DNA of 48,742 bases from CAJMNU01 sp905214855 (GCA_937890595.1 CALADM010000029.1:1-48742); one strand, 5' to 3'; counted from the stretch's first letter, positions 33,728-43,074 are shown. A program made the numbers and translations. The notes: a model not told the origin generated them from the sequence alone.

Positions 33728-35029
33728 ATGTCAGTCTGGCAGCGTGTGCGAAAAGTGTGCATACTCTCCTGTTTGATACTTATCTCGACAGGAATGTTGG
33801 TTCTGGCAGATGTGTCTAAAAAAGATGTGGAAAATGCGAAGGGGCAGATGTCTGTTTTAGAGCAGGAAAAAAAGAAAGTAGAGCAAACAATCCAAGATCT
33901 GGAGGGATTAAAGGAAGATACAGCAGCATATGTGAAAAAACTGGATGTCAGTTTGCAGTCTTTGGCAGAGGAATTATCAGATCTGGAAGAAAAGATCGGA
34001 CTGAAAGAAGGAGAGATCACAAAAACGCAGGAAGAACTGGATGCAGCAAAAGAAACAGAAGCAAAACAGTATGAGGCAATGAAACTTCGAATACAGTATA
34101 TGTATGAGAAAGGAGATACCAGTTTTTTGGAAATTCTTCTGCAGGCAGACAGTATGGCTGATTTTTTGCATCGGGCGGAATACATTGCTCAAATTTCAAA
34201 CTATGACAGAAAACAGCTGAATCTGTATGTGCAGAATAAAGAGGCGATTGCAGAGCATGAAAAACAGCTTGTAGCTGAAAAAGAGGAGCTTTTGGAGTAT
34301 CAAGGGGCAACAGAGGCAAAACAGGCTTCCGTTGAGACTTTGATGAATCAAAAAACAGCTGAAATTAAAAGTTATGAGGCTCGGATCACGGATGCCCAAA
34401 AGCAGGCAAGTGAGTACCAGAAGGATATTTTGGCACAGGAGAATGCAATCCAGCAAATGGAGGCACAGATTAAGCGCCAGGAAGAAGAAGCAAGGAAGAA
34501 AGCAGAAGAAGAGGCAAGAAGGAAGGCAGAGGAAGAGAAGAGAAAAAAGGAAGAGGCAGCAAAAGCCAATAAAAAAGAGGAGACCAGTAAGAATAATACA
34601 GATTCGTCTTCGAATAAAACACAGAGCACAGGTAATACTAAATTTATATGGCCCTGTCCGTCCAGCAGGCGGGTTACTTCTGAATTTGGCGGCAGGGAAT
34701 CACCGACAGAGGGCGCATCTTCCAATCATCAGGGAATTGATATTGGGGCATCATCGGGAAGTAATATTGTGGCAGCAGCTTCTGGTACTGTTGTGATATC
34801 CACATATAGCTATTCAGCGGGAAATTATGTGATGATCAATCATGGAGGCGGTGTTTACACAGTGTACATGCATTGTTCTAAATTATTGGCATCTGTGGGA
34901 GATACGGTAAAGCAAGGCGAAGTGATTGCAAAAGTGGGTTCTACCGGATATTCTACAGGTCCTCATCTTCATTTTGGCGTTCGTGTAAATGGAAGTTATG
35001 TGAATCCAAGAAAATATGTAAGCCCATAA
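33728..35029 (+). CDS. Coiled-coil M23-family murein hydrolase (EnvC-like FtsEX partner)
   Basis: 433 residues if started at ATG 33728, after AGAGGA and giving a clean signal peptide (MSVWQRVRKVCILSCLILISTG); ATG 33701 in the same frame adds nine basic residues. A long coiled coil (about 25-270) ends in an almost pure E/K/R/A stretch, then a Ser/Asn/Thr linker and a LytM/M23 domain (about 305-433). The zinc ligands are present: H334 and D338 in HQGIDIG, H413 and H415 in GPHLHFG. The enzyme should therefore cut peptide cross-links itself, unlike E. coli EnvC, whose LytM domain is inactive and only activates amidases. Its place 45 bases behind ftsX (18 if started at 33701) makes it the likely FtsEX-controlled hydrolase. 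Confidence 0.9.
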   Translation: MSVWQRVRKVCILSCLILISTGMLVLADVSKKDVENAKGQMSVLEQEKKKVEQTIQDLEGLKEDTAAYVKKLDVSLQSLAEELSDLEEKIGLKEGEITKTQEELDAAKETEAKQYEAMKLRIQYMYEKGDTSFLEILLQADSMADFLHRAEYIAQISNYDRKQLNLYVQNKEAIAEHEKQLVAEKEELLEYQGATEAKQASVETLMNQKTAEIKSYEARITDAQKQASEYQKDILAQENAIQQMEAQIKRQEEEARKKAEEEARRKAEEEKRKKEEAAKANKKEETSKNNTDSSSNKTQSTGNTKFIWPCPSSRRVTSEFGGRESPTEGASSNHQGIDIGASSGSNIVAAASGTVVISTYSYSAGNYVMINHGGGVYTVYMHCSKLLASVGDTVKQGEVIAKVGSTGYSTGPHLHFGVRVNGSYVNPRKYVSP

Positions 35030-35051
35030 GAGGGGAGATAGGAGATCTATT

Positions 35052-36554
35052 TTGAAGAATTTAGATCGTACTAATAAAGGTGACAATATCAAGGATGATA
35101 TGAGCAAAAGTATAGATGGAAGTAAGAGGAATGATATGAATGGCAATGCAGATGACAGTGTAAAGAGTGATGAAATGATAAAAAATAACGAAAATCAGGG
35201 AGAAAGCCAAGAGAGAGAACAGGGCAGTATGCAGCCAGTTGAAGAAGTTAAAAAGACAAAAAAATCTCACAATTCATTTGGAAAAGGAATGTTCGTTGGG
35301 ATATTTTCTACTATCATATTGTTAGCTGTGATCATTGCTGTTTCTACTGGCATGATGATGGTAAACAGTTCTTCTGGAACAGGGAATGAGAACACAGAGG
35401 GATTTCATCTTTCCAGAATTATGCAAAAGTCCCAGTATATCCAGAGTATCATAGAAAAATATTTTTATTTTGATGAAGACTTTGATGCAGTGGAACAGGG
35501 AATGTATACTGGGCTGGTAGATGGATTGGGTGATCCATATGCTGCATATTACACAAAAGAAGAACTGGATTCTGTGATGGAAGAAACAGAAGGTGTGTAT
35601 TGTGGAATTGGAGCAGCAGTCAGTCAAAATCTGAAGACAGGTGTGATCACCATTCTTCGTGTATATGAAGGTTCTCCGGCAGAGGAAGCTGGATTGATGG
35701 CAGGAGATATTCTCTATAAAGTAGATGGAATTGAGGCAACAGGACAGGATCTGGATCTTTTGGTCAGCCAGCATGTCAGAGGAGAAGAGGGAACTTCTGT
35801 AGAAATTGAAGTATACCGCCAGTCAATAGATGAATATGTAACGGCAACTCCAATACGTCGTCAGGTAGAGACTCCTACTGTAGAACATGAGATGATAGAA
35901 GAGGAGACTGGATATGTTTTAGTTACCAGTTTTGAAAATATTACCGATAAACAGTTTAGAGCAGCGATTGAAGATCTTGAGAGTCAGGGAATGAAGAGAT
36001 TGCTGATTGATCTTCGCAATAATCCAGGAGGCACTCTGGATGCCGCAATAGGAATGATGAGCTATGTTCTTCCAGATGGTTTGTTGTTCTATGATGAAGA
36101 TAAAAATGGCAATGGAACGAAGTTTGTCTCTGAGGATGGAATAGTGTGGAAGATTTCTTATACCAGTGAGAATGATGAGACATCAAAACAAGAATTTTTG
36201 GAAGATACTCATGAACTGGATATTCCAATGGTTGTTTTGGTCAATGAAAACTCTGCAAGTGCAGCAGAAGCATTCACAAGTGCTCTGCGTGATTTTGACT
36301 GGGCATCTGTAGTAGGTACGACAACTTTTGGAAAAGGAATTGTGCAGACATTGATTCCTTTGGGAGATGGATCAGCAGTGAAATTGACAACATCTCATTA
36401 CTTTACAAAGAGTGGATATGATATCCATAAACAGGGACTTACACCAGACGTGGAAGTGGAACTTTCAGAGGAAGTGATCAAAAAGGGAGTATTTACAAAG
36501 GAAGAAGACAATCAGATCCAAAAGGCACTGGAGGTTGTCAAGACATTGGAATAA
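35052..36554 (+). CDS. S41-family C-terminal processing peptidase
   Basis: 500 residues starting at TTG 35052 after GGAGAT. A polar, charged N-terminal tail (~75 residues) precedes one membrane anchor (about 82-103, GMFVGIFSTIILLAVIIAVSTGMMM). Outside lie a PDZ domain (about 185-275; GVYCGIGAAVSQ...GDILYKVDGIEA) and the protease core. The catalytic pair is S403 in NSASAAEAF and K428 in TTFGKG, exactly 25 residues apart as in other Ctp proteases. Such enzymes trim membrane or exported proteins and often process wall hydrolases. The gene ends the CdaR-like/ftsEX operon, 22 bases after the M23 gene. Confidence 0.93.
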   Translation: MKNLDRTNKGDNIKDDMSKSIDGSKRNDMNGNADDSVKSDEMIKNNENQGESQEREQGSMQPVEEVKKTKKSHNSFGKGMFVGIFSTIILLAVIIAVSTGMMMVNSSSGTGNENTEGFHLSRIMQKSQYIQSIIEKYFYFDEDFDAVEQGMYTGLVDGLGDPYAAYYTKEELDSVMEETEGVYCGIGAAVSQNLKTGVITILRVYEGSPAEEAGLMAGDILYKVDGIEATGQDLDLLVSQHVRGEEGTSVEIEVYRQSIDEYVTATPIRRQVETPTVEHEMIEEETGYVLVTSFENITDKQFRAAIEDLESQGMKRLLIDLRNNPGGTLDAAIGMMSYVLPDGLLFYDEDKNGNGTKFVSEDGIVWKISYTSENDETSKQEFLEDTHELDIPMVVLVNENSASAAEAFTSALRDFDWASVVGTTTFGKGIVQTLIPLGDGSAVKLTTSHYFTKSGYDIHKQGLTPDVEVELSEEVIKKGVFTKEEDNQIQKALEVVKTLE

Positions 36555-36656
36555 TATGTCAGAACATGAATTTACCATTATTGAAAGGCAATAGATTTTT
36601 AGATTTATGGGATTCCATGAAATTAAAAAAGATAACAAAAGAATATTCAAATAAGA

Positions 36657-36705
36657 AAAGACTGGCTGGGCATCGAGAAAAGAAAACGATTGTTCGCCAG
36701 TCTTT
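36657..36705 (+). terminator. Hairpin in the leader of the MATE gene
   Basis: AAAGACTGGC (36657-36666) pairs perfectly with GCCAGTCTTT (36696-36705) over a 29-base loop. It lies between the S41 stop and the MATE ribosome binding site. It could end the upstream operon or attenuate MATE expression; the T run is only three long. Confidence 0.5.
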
Positions 36706-36724
36706 CAACAGAGGAGGAAACGTT

Positions 36725-38086
36725 TTGAAAGACAACAGACAATTATTTGAAGAAGCACCTGTCTCCAAAGCAGTAGCTGTCATGGCTATACCAACTATGA
36801 TTTCTATGTTGGTTGTAGTTATCTACAATATGGCAGATACATTTTTTATCGGACAGACAGGAGATCCGATGAAGGTGGCAGCGGTATCCTTGGCGACACC
36901 TGTATTCATGGTATTTATGGCACTGGGCAATCTTTTTGGAATTGGTGGAAGTTCTGCGATCTCTCGTGCATTGGGAGAAAGAAAACATGAACGTGCCAGA
37001 CAAATTTCAGCGTTTTGTTGCTATGGTTCTATTGGTTTAGGAGTCATTATAGCAGCATTGTTTTTGATTGGTATGAATGGAATCCTGAAAATGATTGGTG
37101 CTAGTCCTAATACGATCGAATATGCAAGAGATTATCTAACCTATATTGCATTTGGCGGTCCATTTATCATGTTTGGAACTGCGTTTGGTAATATTTTGCG
37201 TGGTGAAGGAGCATCAAAAGAATCTATGATCGGCAATATGATCGGAACGATCACAAATATTGTTTTAGATCCCATCATGATCTTGATGCTGGATTGGGGA
37301 GTGACTGGAGCAGCAGTTGCGACAGTCATTGGAAATATGGCGGCAAGTGCATATTATGTACAATATTTTTTGAGAAAAAAATCCAGTCTCTCTATTCACT
37401 TGAAAGATTTTCGTATGGGAGATAAGATTGCGTCAAGTGTGACTTCAATCGGCATCCCGGCATCTTTAAATAATATTTTAATGAGTGCGGCAAATATTGT
37501 ATTAAATCAGGTGCTGGTCAGCTATGGTGATACACCAGTTGCAGCGATGGGAGTGGCAAGTAAGACAAATATGTTAGTAGTGCTGCTTCAGATCGGACTA
37601 TGTGCGGGAATTCAGCCGTTGATTGGATATAATTATGGAGCAAGAAATAAAAAAAGGCTGATGCAGGTCTTTCGATTTACTGGTATGTGTGCAGTAGTGA
37701 TGGGTACAGTATTGACGATCATTATGGTGATTGCCAGAAGACCGATCATTGAACTGTTTATCAATGATCCAGATGTAGTAGCATATGGTATTCAGATGAT
37801 GATAGCACTTCAGATTTCAGGACCAGTGATTGGAATCCTTTTCCTGTGTATTAATACAATTCAGGGAATGGGAAAAGCGATCCCGTCACTTGTGCTTACC
37901 ATCTGTCGTCAGGGATTGGTTTTTATTCCAATGATTTTCCTGTTAAATGCTTTGTTTGGTCTGGAAGGCGTTATTTATGCACAGACAGTGGCAGATTTTA
38001 TTTCTATTTTATTGGCTGTTATGATCTGTCTGGGAATCTTTAAGAAGATGGAACATAGAGAAACAGAAATGCAGTTCAATGATTAA
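36725..38086 (+). CDS. MATE-family efflux transporter
   Basis: 453 residues from TTG 36725, seven bases after GAGGAGG. This gives the normal MATE N terminus (MKDNRQLFEEAPVSKAVAVMAIPTMISMLVVVIYNMADTFFIG); an ATG at 36566 in frame would add 53 odd residues crossing the hairpin at 36657. Twelve membrane helices in two homologous halves, with GNLFGIGGSSAISRALGE in the first and IGLCAGIQPLIGYNYGARN in the second. MATE proteins export drugs or metabolites using Na+ or H+. The substrate is unknown. Confidence 0.92.
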   Translation: MKDNRQLFEEAPVSKAVAVMAIPTMISMLVVVIYNMADTFFIGQTGDPMKVAAVSLATPVFMVFMALGNLFGIGGSSAISRALGERKHERARQISAFCCYGSIGLGVIIAALFLIGMNGILKMIGASPNTIEYARDYLTYIAFGGPFIMFGTAFGNILRGEGASKESMIGNMIGTITNIVLDPIMILMLDWGVTGAAVATVIGNMAASAYYVQYFLRKKSSLSIHLKDFRMGDKIASSVTSIGIPASLNNILMSAANIVLNQVLVSYGDTPVAAMGVASKTNMLVVLLQIGLCAGIQPLIGYNYGARNKKRLMQVFRFTGMCAVVMGTVLTIIMVIARRPIIELFINDPDVVAYGIQMMIALQISGPVIGILFLCINTIQGMGKAIPSLVLTICRQGLVFIPMIFLLNALFGLEGVIYAQTVADFISILLAVMICLGIFKKMEHRETEMQFND

Positions 38087-38147
38087 AAGGCAAAAAGATA
38101 TATAGGAAAAGAAGAACGAGAACAAATAGACAGGTAAAAAGAAAACG

Positions 38148-38197
38148 AACAGAGGGATTTGGTACATGGGTTTCTGCCAAAATCCCTCTGTTTGCTA
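38148..38197. terminator. Bidirectional terminator between convergent genes
   Basis: AACAGAGGGATTT (38148-38160) pairs perfectly with AAATCCCTCTGTT (38180-38192), followed by T on the + strand. The flanking genes converge here, and the - strand also has a T-containing end. Confidence 0.85.
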
Positions 38198-38222
38198 TAA
38201 AATGTGAAAAGGGTATCCTATT

Positions 38223-39260
38223 CTACCGTGTTTTTGTAGTGAGGGAAGAGAGGGTTTTTAAAAAATCAGTGACAGCTGTTTCTCTGGTCGCCCATGAAGT
38301 CACAAGACGAATGCTGCTGTGTGAGTCATCTTTCCGTGTGTTAGATGAAAATAGGAATTCGTGGGAGAGTGCTTCAATTACAGAATCCGGAAAAATAGGA
38401 AATAGCTGGTTACTATAAGAATCGGATGCAAAAGAATATCCAAGAGATTCGATTCCATGCTTCAGTTTTGCAGCCATCTGATTGGCATGTTCAGCGAGCT
38501 CCCAATATAATCCGTCTGAGAATAAAGTTTCAAACTGAATTCCTAAAAGCCAGCCTTTTGCTAACATAGCACCATGCTGTTTGATCAGAAAACGGAAATC
38601 TGTTTTTAATTCAGGGTTCAGGATCACAAGAGCTTCTCCAAACAAAGCACCATTTTTTGTTCCTCCAATATAAAAGATATCTGTAAGGTTTGCAATATCT
38701 TCCAATGTGAGATCATTGATAGGACTTGTGAGGGCAGCTCCAAGGCGAGCGCCATCCAGAAACAGATAAAGTCCATGTTGCCTGCATGTGCGGGATAATT
38801 CCTGAAGTTCCGCTTTTGAATATTGAGTTCCGATTTCTGTAGTATTGGAGATGTAAGCCATACGTGGCTGTACCATATGTTCATCTGTATGATGTGCCAG
38901 AACTTGCAAGATCATAGCTGGGGTCAGTTTTCCATCAGGACTGTCCACAGCGAGAACTTTGTGACCGGTAGCTTCGATGGCTCCGGTTTCATGGACATTG
39001 ATATGACCAGTAGAAGCACAGATCACAGCTTGGTGAGGTCTTAATGCAGCATCAATGACAAGGGCATTGGTTTGTGTACCGCCAACTAGGCAGTGGATAT
39101 CAGCATCTTCCCGACCGATTGCCGCTTTCATGAGAGAGATGGCATGACTGGTATGGGAATCCAGACTGTAGCCTATATTTTGTTCCAAGTTTGTCTGCAT
39201 CAGAGCTTCCAAGATGCGTGGATGAGTGCCTTCACTGTAATCATTGTTAAAACTGTACAT
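38223..39260 (-). CDS. Threonine aldolase / beta-eliminating lyase family PLP enzyme
   Basis: 345 residues. Fold-type I PLP enzyme: FLDGARLGAAL carries the PLP-binding Asp (D169) and K202 in YIGGTKNGALFGEA forms the Schiff base. N terminus MYSFNNDYSEGTHPRIL and the CLVGGTQTNALVIDAAL stretch match low-specificity L-threonine aldolases, which split threonine or allo-threonine to glycine and acetaldehyde. Length is typical. AAAGGA precedes the start. It lies 102 bases downstream of the phospholipase-D-type gene on the same strand; the two have no obvious link. Confidence 0.9.
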   Translation of the reverse strand: MYSFNNDYSEGTHPRILEALMQTNLEQNIGYSLDSHTSHAISLMKAAIGREDADIHCLVGGTQTNALVIDAALRPHQAVICASTGHINVHETGAIEATGHKVLAVDSPDGKLTPAMILQVLAHHTDEHMVQPRMAYISNTTEIGTQYSKAELQELSRTCRQHGLYLFLDGARLGAALTSPINDLTLEDIANLTDIFYIGGTKNGALFGEALVILNPELKTDFRFLIKQHGAMLAKGWLLGIQFETLFSDGLYWELAEHANQMAAKLKHGIESLGYSFASDSYSNQLFPIFPDSVIEALSHEFLFSSNTRKDDSHSSIRLVTSWATRETAVTDFLKTLSSLTTKTR

Positions 39261-39293
39261 AAGATAGGTTTCCTTTCTTGGCTGAATTTAGCT

Positions 39294-39322
39294 GTAGATT
39301 CTCTTGGTTTGAGAGGATCTAC
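39294..39322. terminator. Hairpin between the phospholipase-D-type and threonine-aldolase genes
   Basis: GTAGAT plus TCTC (39294-39303) pairs with GAGA plus ATCTAC (39311-39322) with a two-base bulge. T residues follow on the + strand only, so it is not a clear terminator for the - strand genes and may be an intercistronic processing or stability element. Confidence 0.35.
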
Positions 39323-39362
39323 GGTTTTTACTATAGCCAGTTTGTATTCGATGAGGAGTGGC

Positions 39363-40790
39363 TTATAAAAATCTGCGGATCGGAATAATAAGAACCCGAA
39401 GAACCGCATAAAAGATTTGTTTGAGAACACCTATCTGTATTGGAACATAGTTTTCTCCATATTGGTAAGTTCCATCTGCCTGCATGGTCTTACTGCTGAT
39501 TTTATCTTGTTCAGCCTCTTGGCGCATGATCTTGTTTAGATGTGGGGAATCTACAACAAGCATCAGTTCTGTATCTTGATATGTACTCCTCATATCCAGA
39601 TTATAAGATCCAAGTATACTTATACGCTCATCAAGTAAAAATGCCTTGGTGTGACAGGAATGTTCTCCTATATATTCATAAACCTTAACGCCAGTTTTGT
39701 AAATACGTTTTTTCTGATTTAGATAGTCTGTACAGCCCCAGGGGTTTGCTCCGCTGGCAACATCATTTGTGATGATCTCAATATCTGTACCATTTTGTGT
39801 CAGACGGAAGATATCACGATACATTTCAGAGCCGCAGATAATATATGGTGTGTAGATCGTGACCTCATCTGCATGATCCATGAGAGAAGAAATAGCATAC
39901 CACATCCAAGGTTCTTTGTTATTGCTTCCAATAGGATTAGAGAGGAGAGAGATCTTGTTGGTTTCAAAAGTAAGAGATTCCCAATCCCAGTCCTGATAAG
40001 CGGTAGGATATTGTTGTGTGAGCTGTTTGTATCGTTCTCTCAGGGACGTCTCAATGTTTAGATGTTTCTCTTTTTTATTTTTGCAGAGGAAAGAGTGGCT
40101 GTCAGAACTTTCCCAGACATGTTTAAAATAATCTGTTAGCTGATGGATAGAAGCATTTGGGTCTGGTTGGGTTTCCAGCACAAACAGTTCTCGGTCAATA
40201 TTTTTAGAGGAAGAATAATCTCCAAGGAAGAGATTCATCGTATTTCTGCCACCTAAAAGATACATACTTTGATCAATAATTAAATATTTGTCATGAAGAC
40301 GTGCCTGCATATCCCACGGTTTGAGAAAATTAATCGGATTATAGATTTTGACCTCAATATTTTCATGGGAAGTCAGTATCTCAAACCAGTCATTTCTCTG
40401 AACATCCATAATACCACTAAACCCGTCTATGATGACGCGAACTTTAACTCCACGCTCTGCTGCATGGAATAGGGCAGCCATCATATCAGTTCCGGCATCA
40501 TCCTGATTGAAGTCAAAAGTAGACATGATGATGCTTTCCTGAGCTTTGTCGATCATGCTGAGGCGATACAAAAGGGCATTGGAATTGTCATTGATATAGG
40601 CTGCACGTTCTTTCCCAACGGAGTCTGCTGAGAAGGTACGCTTGGAAAATGTTTCAATAAAGTCCTCTGATACTTTTTTGTGAGCAACATAGGGAAGTGT
40701 AAGCGCCATGATATAGAGGATAAGCAAGAGGATCAGACAGCGTTTTAGAGTAAAAAAACGCAGAAGCGCAGAAAATGAAGTGTGATGCAT
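39363..40790 (-). CDS. Phospholipase D superfamily protein (cardiolipin synthase-like)
   Basis: 475 residues. An N-terminal membrane anchor (about 17-35, RCLILLLILYIMALTLPYVA) precedes two catalytic HKD motifs: H166/K168/D173 in RLHDKYLIID and H380/K382/D387 in CHTKAFLLD, each followed by the GG(R)N or GSYN pattern. Both halves of the active site are intact. Such proteins transfer phosphatidyl groups, as in cardiolipin synthases, or hydrolyse phosphodiesters. It has one membrane segment rather than the two of classical Cls and an insertion (about 225-290) between the halves, so a precise substrate is not given. AAAGGA precedes the start. Confidence 0.87.
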   Translation of the reverse strand: MHHTSFSALLRFFTLKRCLILLLILYIMALTLPYVAHKKVSEDFIETFSKRTFSADSVGKERAAYINDNSNALLYRLSMIDKAQESIIMSTFDFNQDDAGTDMMAALFHAAERGVKVRVIIDGFSGIMDVQRNDWFEILTSHENIEVKIYNPINFLKPWDMQARLHDKYLIIDQSMYLLGGRNTMNLFLGDYSSSKNIDRELFVLETQPDPNASIHQLTDYFKHVWESSDSHSFLCKNKKEKHLNIETSLRERYKQLTQQYPTAYQDWDWESLTFETNKISLLSNPIGSNNKEPWMWYAISSLMDHADEVTIYTPYIICGSEMYRDIFRLTQNGTDIEIITNDVASGANPWGCTDYLNQKKRIYKTGVKVYEYIGEHSCHTKAFLLDERISILGSYNLDMRSTYQDTELMLVVDSPHLNKIMRQEAEQDKISSKTMQADGTYQYGENYVPIQIGVLKQIFYAVLRVLIIPIRRFL

Positions 40791-41103
40791 GAAATCATTC
40801 CTTTCGTCATTAGGTAGTTATGTGAAAAATATTTCCTTTTAGAAAGTGTTTTTTGTGGATAATTATGATTGTACACAACTTCCTTTGCAATGTCCAGTGA
40901 ATCACCAGTTGTTTATAAGATTATCATTTTCTTTATAAGATATTTTATGAAGATTATACATTTTTAATATTATCCTATGTTACAAGTGATGCGTTTTTCT
41001 CTTTCTAATTAGCTGGTAATATGCTATTCTATATTATAGAAAAAGCCAAAATAAGGCGAAGCAGTTGCTGTATCAGGGAAAGATGGCAGAAAGAAGGGAT
41101 ACT
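40791..41103. other. Divergent A/T-rich intergenic region
   Basis: About 310 bases between two divergent genes, with no gene seen. TGCTATTCT (41022-41030) and TATTAT (41033-41038) are possible -10 elements for the + strand gene, next to a TATAGAAAA copy (41035-41043) shared with the first glycan locus. No clear -35 is visible. Confidence 0.45.
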
Positions 41104-42897
41104 ATGGGAGAAATTTGTGAAGATTTATTGACAAAGTGGTGTGATAGTCTGTTGCGTTTGCAGATTAAGGGGACAGGAGAAAAAAGGCTGGATGGTGCGA
41201 TTCTATGTCCAGCATGTGGGAAGATCCATGGAAGATGTGGGGAAGTGATGTATCCATTTCTTAAAATGGCAAAATTAAAAAAAGATAAAAAATGGGTGGA
41301 TGCGGCAAAGGCAGCTTTTCAATGGGAGGAATATACAGTAAGTCAGCCAGATGGTTCTCTTTTAAATGATATTGATTCTGAATGGAAAGGAATCACTGTG
41401 TTTTTTTCAATCCAACTGGCAGATTGTTTAAAATTTGGGGAAGATTTGTTGGATGAAGAGATAAAAGTTGCGTGGAAGGATCGTTTGAGACGAGCAGCAG
41501 ATTTTTTGTGTGAGTATGAAGATCTGGTGAATAACAATGTGAATTATCCTCTGGTAGAGGCACTTGCGTTGTATGAGGCATGGGAAGTTTTGGGAGAGGA
41601 GCGCTATCTGGATATAGCAAAAAAGAGGGCAGATCTTTTTGAGCATTTTATTACAGAGGATGGGATCTTATTTGGAGAAGGTGTGCCTAAAGACAGAAAA
41701 AGTCCAAAGGGATGCTGTCCTGTGGATATTGGATATAATATTGAGGAAACATTACCGTCTCTGGTCTTATATGGTCAGCTAAGTGGGGATGAGAAGATAC
41801 AGAAACTGGCAGAAAAAGGAATGTGCAGACATTTAGATTTTATGTTGGATAATGGCATGTGGGATAATAGCTTTGGGACAAGAAATTATAAGTGGACTTG
41901 TTGGGGAAGCCGTACTTCAGATGGATGTGGATTTGGATATTTGCTTTTGGCATCTAAGTATCCAAAGTTTGCAGAGGCTGCCTTAAAGAATCTGAAGTAT
42001 TTAGCGAAATGCACAGAGGATGGTCTGCTTGCAGGAGGAGCGCATTATAAACAAGCAGGACAGCCGATCTGTGTCCATCATACCTTTACTCATGCAAAGA
42101 TGCTGGCATGGATTTTAGATTGGAAACTAGAAGGACTTTTAAATCAGGCAGAAGAGAAGACAAGAGAAGAAAAAATAGAAAAAGAGACGCGTTTTTATCC
42201 AGATTTGGCTGTATGGTCTGTGAAAATGCCGGATTATCGGGCAACAGTTACCGGATATGACTGGGAATATGTATCTGCTGGACATGTTACGGGTGGTACT
42301 TTATCATTGTTGTGGCACAGAAAAGCAGGTTTGCTGCTCTGTGCCGGTCCGCGTGCATATGTGTTGAAAGAACCTAATAATATGCAGATCCCATATCAGG
42401 TACATCATGAATGTCTGGCGCTTAGGATTGAGGCTGATGTGAATGGAGAAATTTACAGTAGTATGTCTGAAGATCAGGCAGAGATCCAATCTATGGAAAA
42501 CCAGATAAAGGTGCGTGGAAAATTAAAAAATATGGATAATAAAGAGCCAGAGGGACACTCTATTGCATATTGTATGACATATTATTTTGAGGAAGATGGT
42601 GTGATATGTGAGGCAGAGTTTGAGGAAGGCAAACTGATCTGTCCAGTGATCAGCTGTTCTAAAGAATCTATTTTAAAAAAGCCGGATGCAAGTGGAATTA
42701 TGATCCATAAGATATCAGAAGATGGACAGGAAAAGCTCACAACAGATATTGAAATTCAGGGAGACTGGGAAATGCCATATGAAGAGGAGAGGATTTTCTT
42801 CCTTACACCAGGTCTTCAGGCACTCAGATTGGATGTGAAACCAGTGGAGCATAAGGTGCAGATTGCATTTCGTGTTACAGAAAGTTGTTATATCTAA
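41104..42897 (+). CDS. Uncharacterised glycan-related protein, alpha/alpha-toroid plus beta-sandwich (heparinase II/III-like?)
   Basis: 597 residues from ATG 41104, after AAGGGA; ATG 41083 and TTG 41065 are alternatives. Residues ~1-350 are helical with repeating Trp/Tyr/His-rich turns (RCGEVMYPFLKMA, NNNVNYPLVEALALYEAWEVLG, VDIGYNIEETLPSLVLYG, TCWGSRTSDGCGFGY, VHHTFTHAKMLAWILDW), as in alpha/alpha-barrel glycan enzymes. The rest is beta-rich. An N-terminal CPACGKIHGRCGE could bind a metal or form disulfides. No signal peptide is visible. The neighbours are a GH78 rhamnosidase and an AraC regulator, so a role in breaking down a plant or host glycan is likely. I do not recognise the family with certainty; a lyase of the heparinase II/III type is one guess. 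Confidence 0.55.
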   Translation: MGEICEDLLTKWCDSLLRLQIKGTGEKRLDGAILCPACGKIHGRCGEVMYPFLKMAKLKKDKKWVDAAKAAFQWEEYTVSQPDGSLLNDIDSEWKGITVFFSIQLADCLKFGEDLLDEEIKVAWKDRLRRAADFLCEYEDLVNNNVNYPLVEALALYEAWEVLGEERYLDIAKKRADLFEHFITEDGILFGEGVPKDRKSPKGCCPVDIGYNIEETLPSLVLYGQLSGDEKIQKLAEKGMCRHLDFMLDNGMWDNSFGTRNYKWTCWGSRTSDGCGFGYLLLASKYPKFAEAALKNLKYLAKCTEDGLLAGGAHYKQAGQPICVHHTFTHAKMLAWILDWKLEGLLNQAEEKTREEKIEKETRFYPDLAVWSVKMPDYRATVTGYDWEYVSAGHVTGGTLSLLWHRKAGLLLCAGPRAYVLKEPNNMQIPYQVHHECLALRIEADVNGEIYSSMSEDQAEIQSMENQIKVRGKLKNMDNKEPEGHSIAYCMTYYFEEDGVICEAEFEEGKLICPVISCSKESILKKPDASGIMIHKISEDGQEKLTTDIEIQGDWEMPYEEERIFFLTPGLQALRLDVKPVEHKVQIAFRVTESCYI

Positions 42898-42940
42898 CTA
42901 AAGGTGGAAAAAGAATTTTAGAAAATTATGACAATGGGGG

Positions 42941-42984
42941 AAAGAGTTCCGTAAAGATTGATATATGTTACGGAACTCTTTCTT
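42941..42984. terminator. Terminator between convergent genes
   Basis: A perfect 14-bp stem AAAGAGTTCCGTAA/TTACGGAACTCTTT (42941-42954/42968-42981), with T residues at the + end and A/T symmetry that allows termination on both strands. Confidence 0.88.
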
Positions 42985-43074
42985 AATGAAGAAAGGTGTT
43001 TATGCTGTAACAGCTTTGTTATGAAAATGCTTTTTTGCTAATCGTTCCAGTAGCCACTTTTTATATGGAAAATA

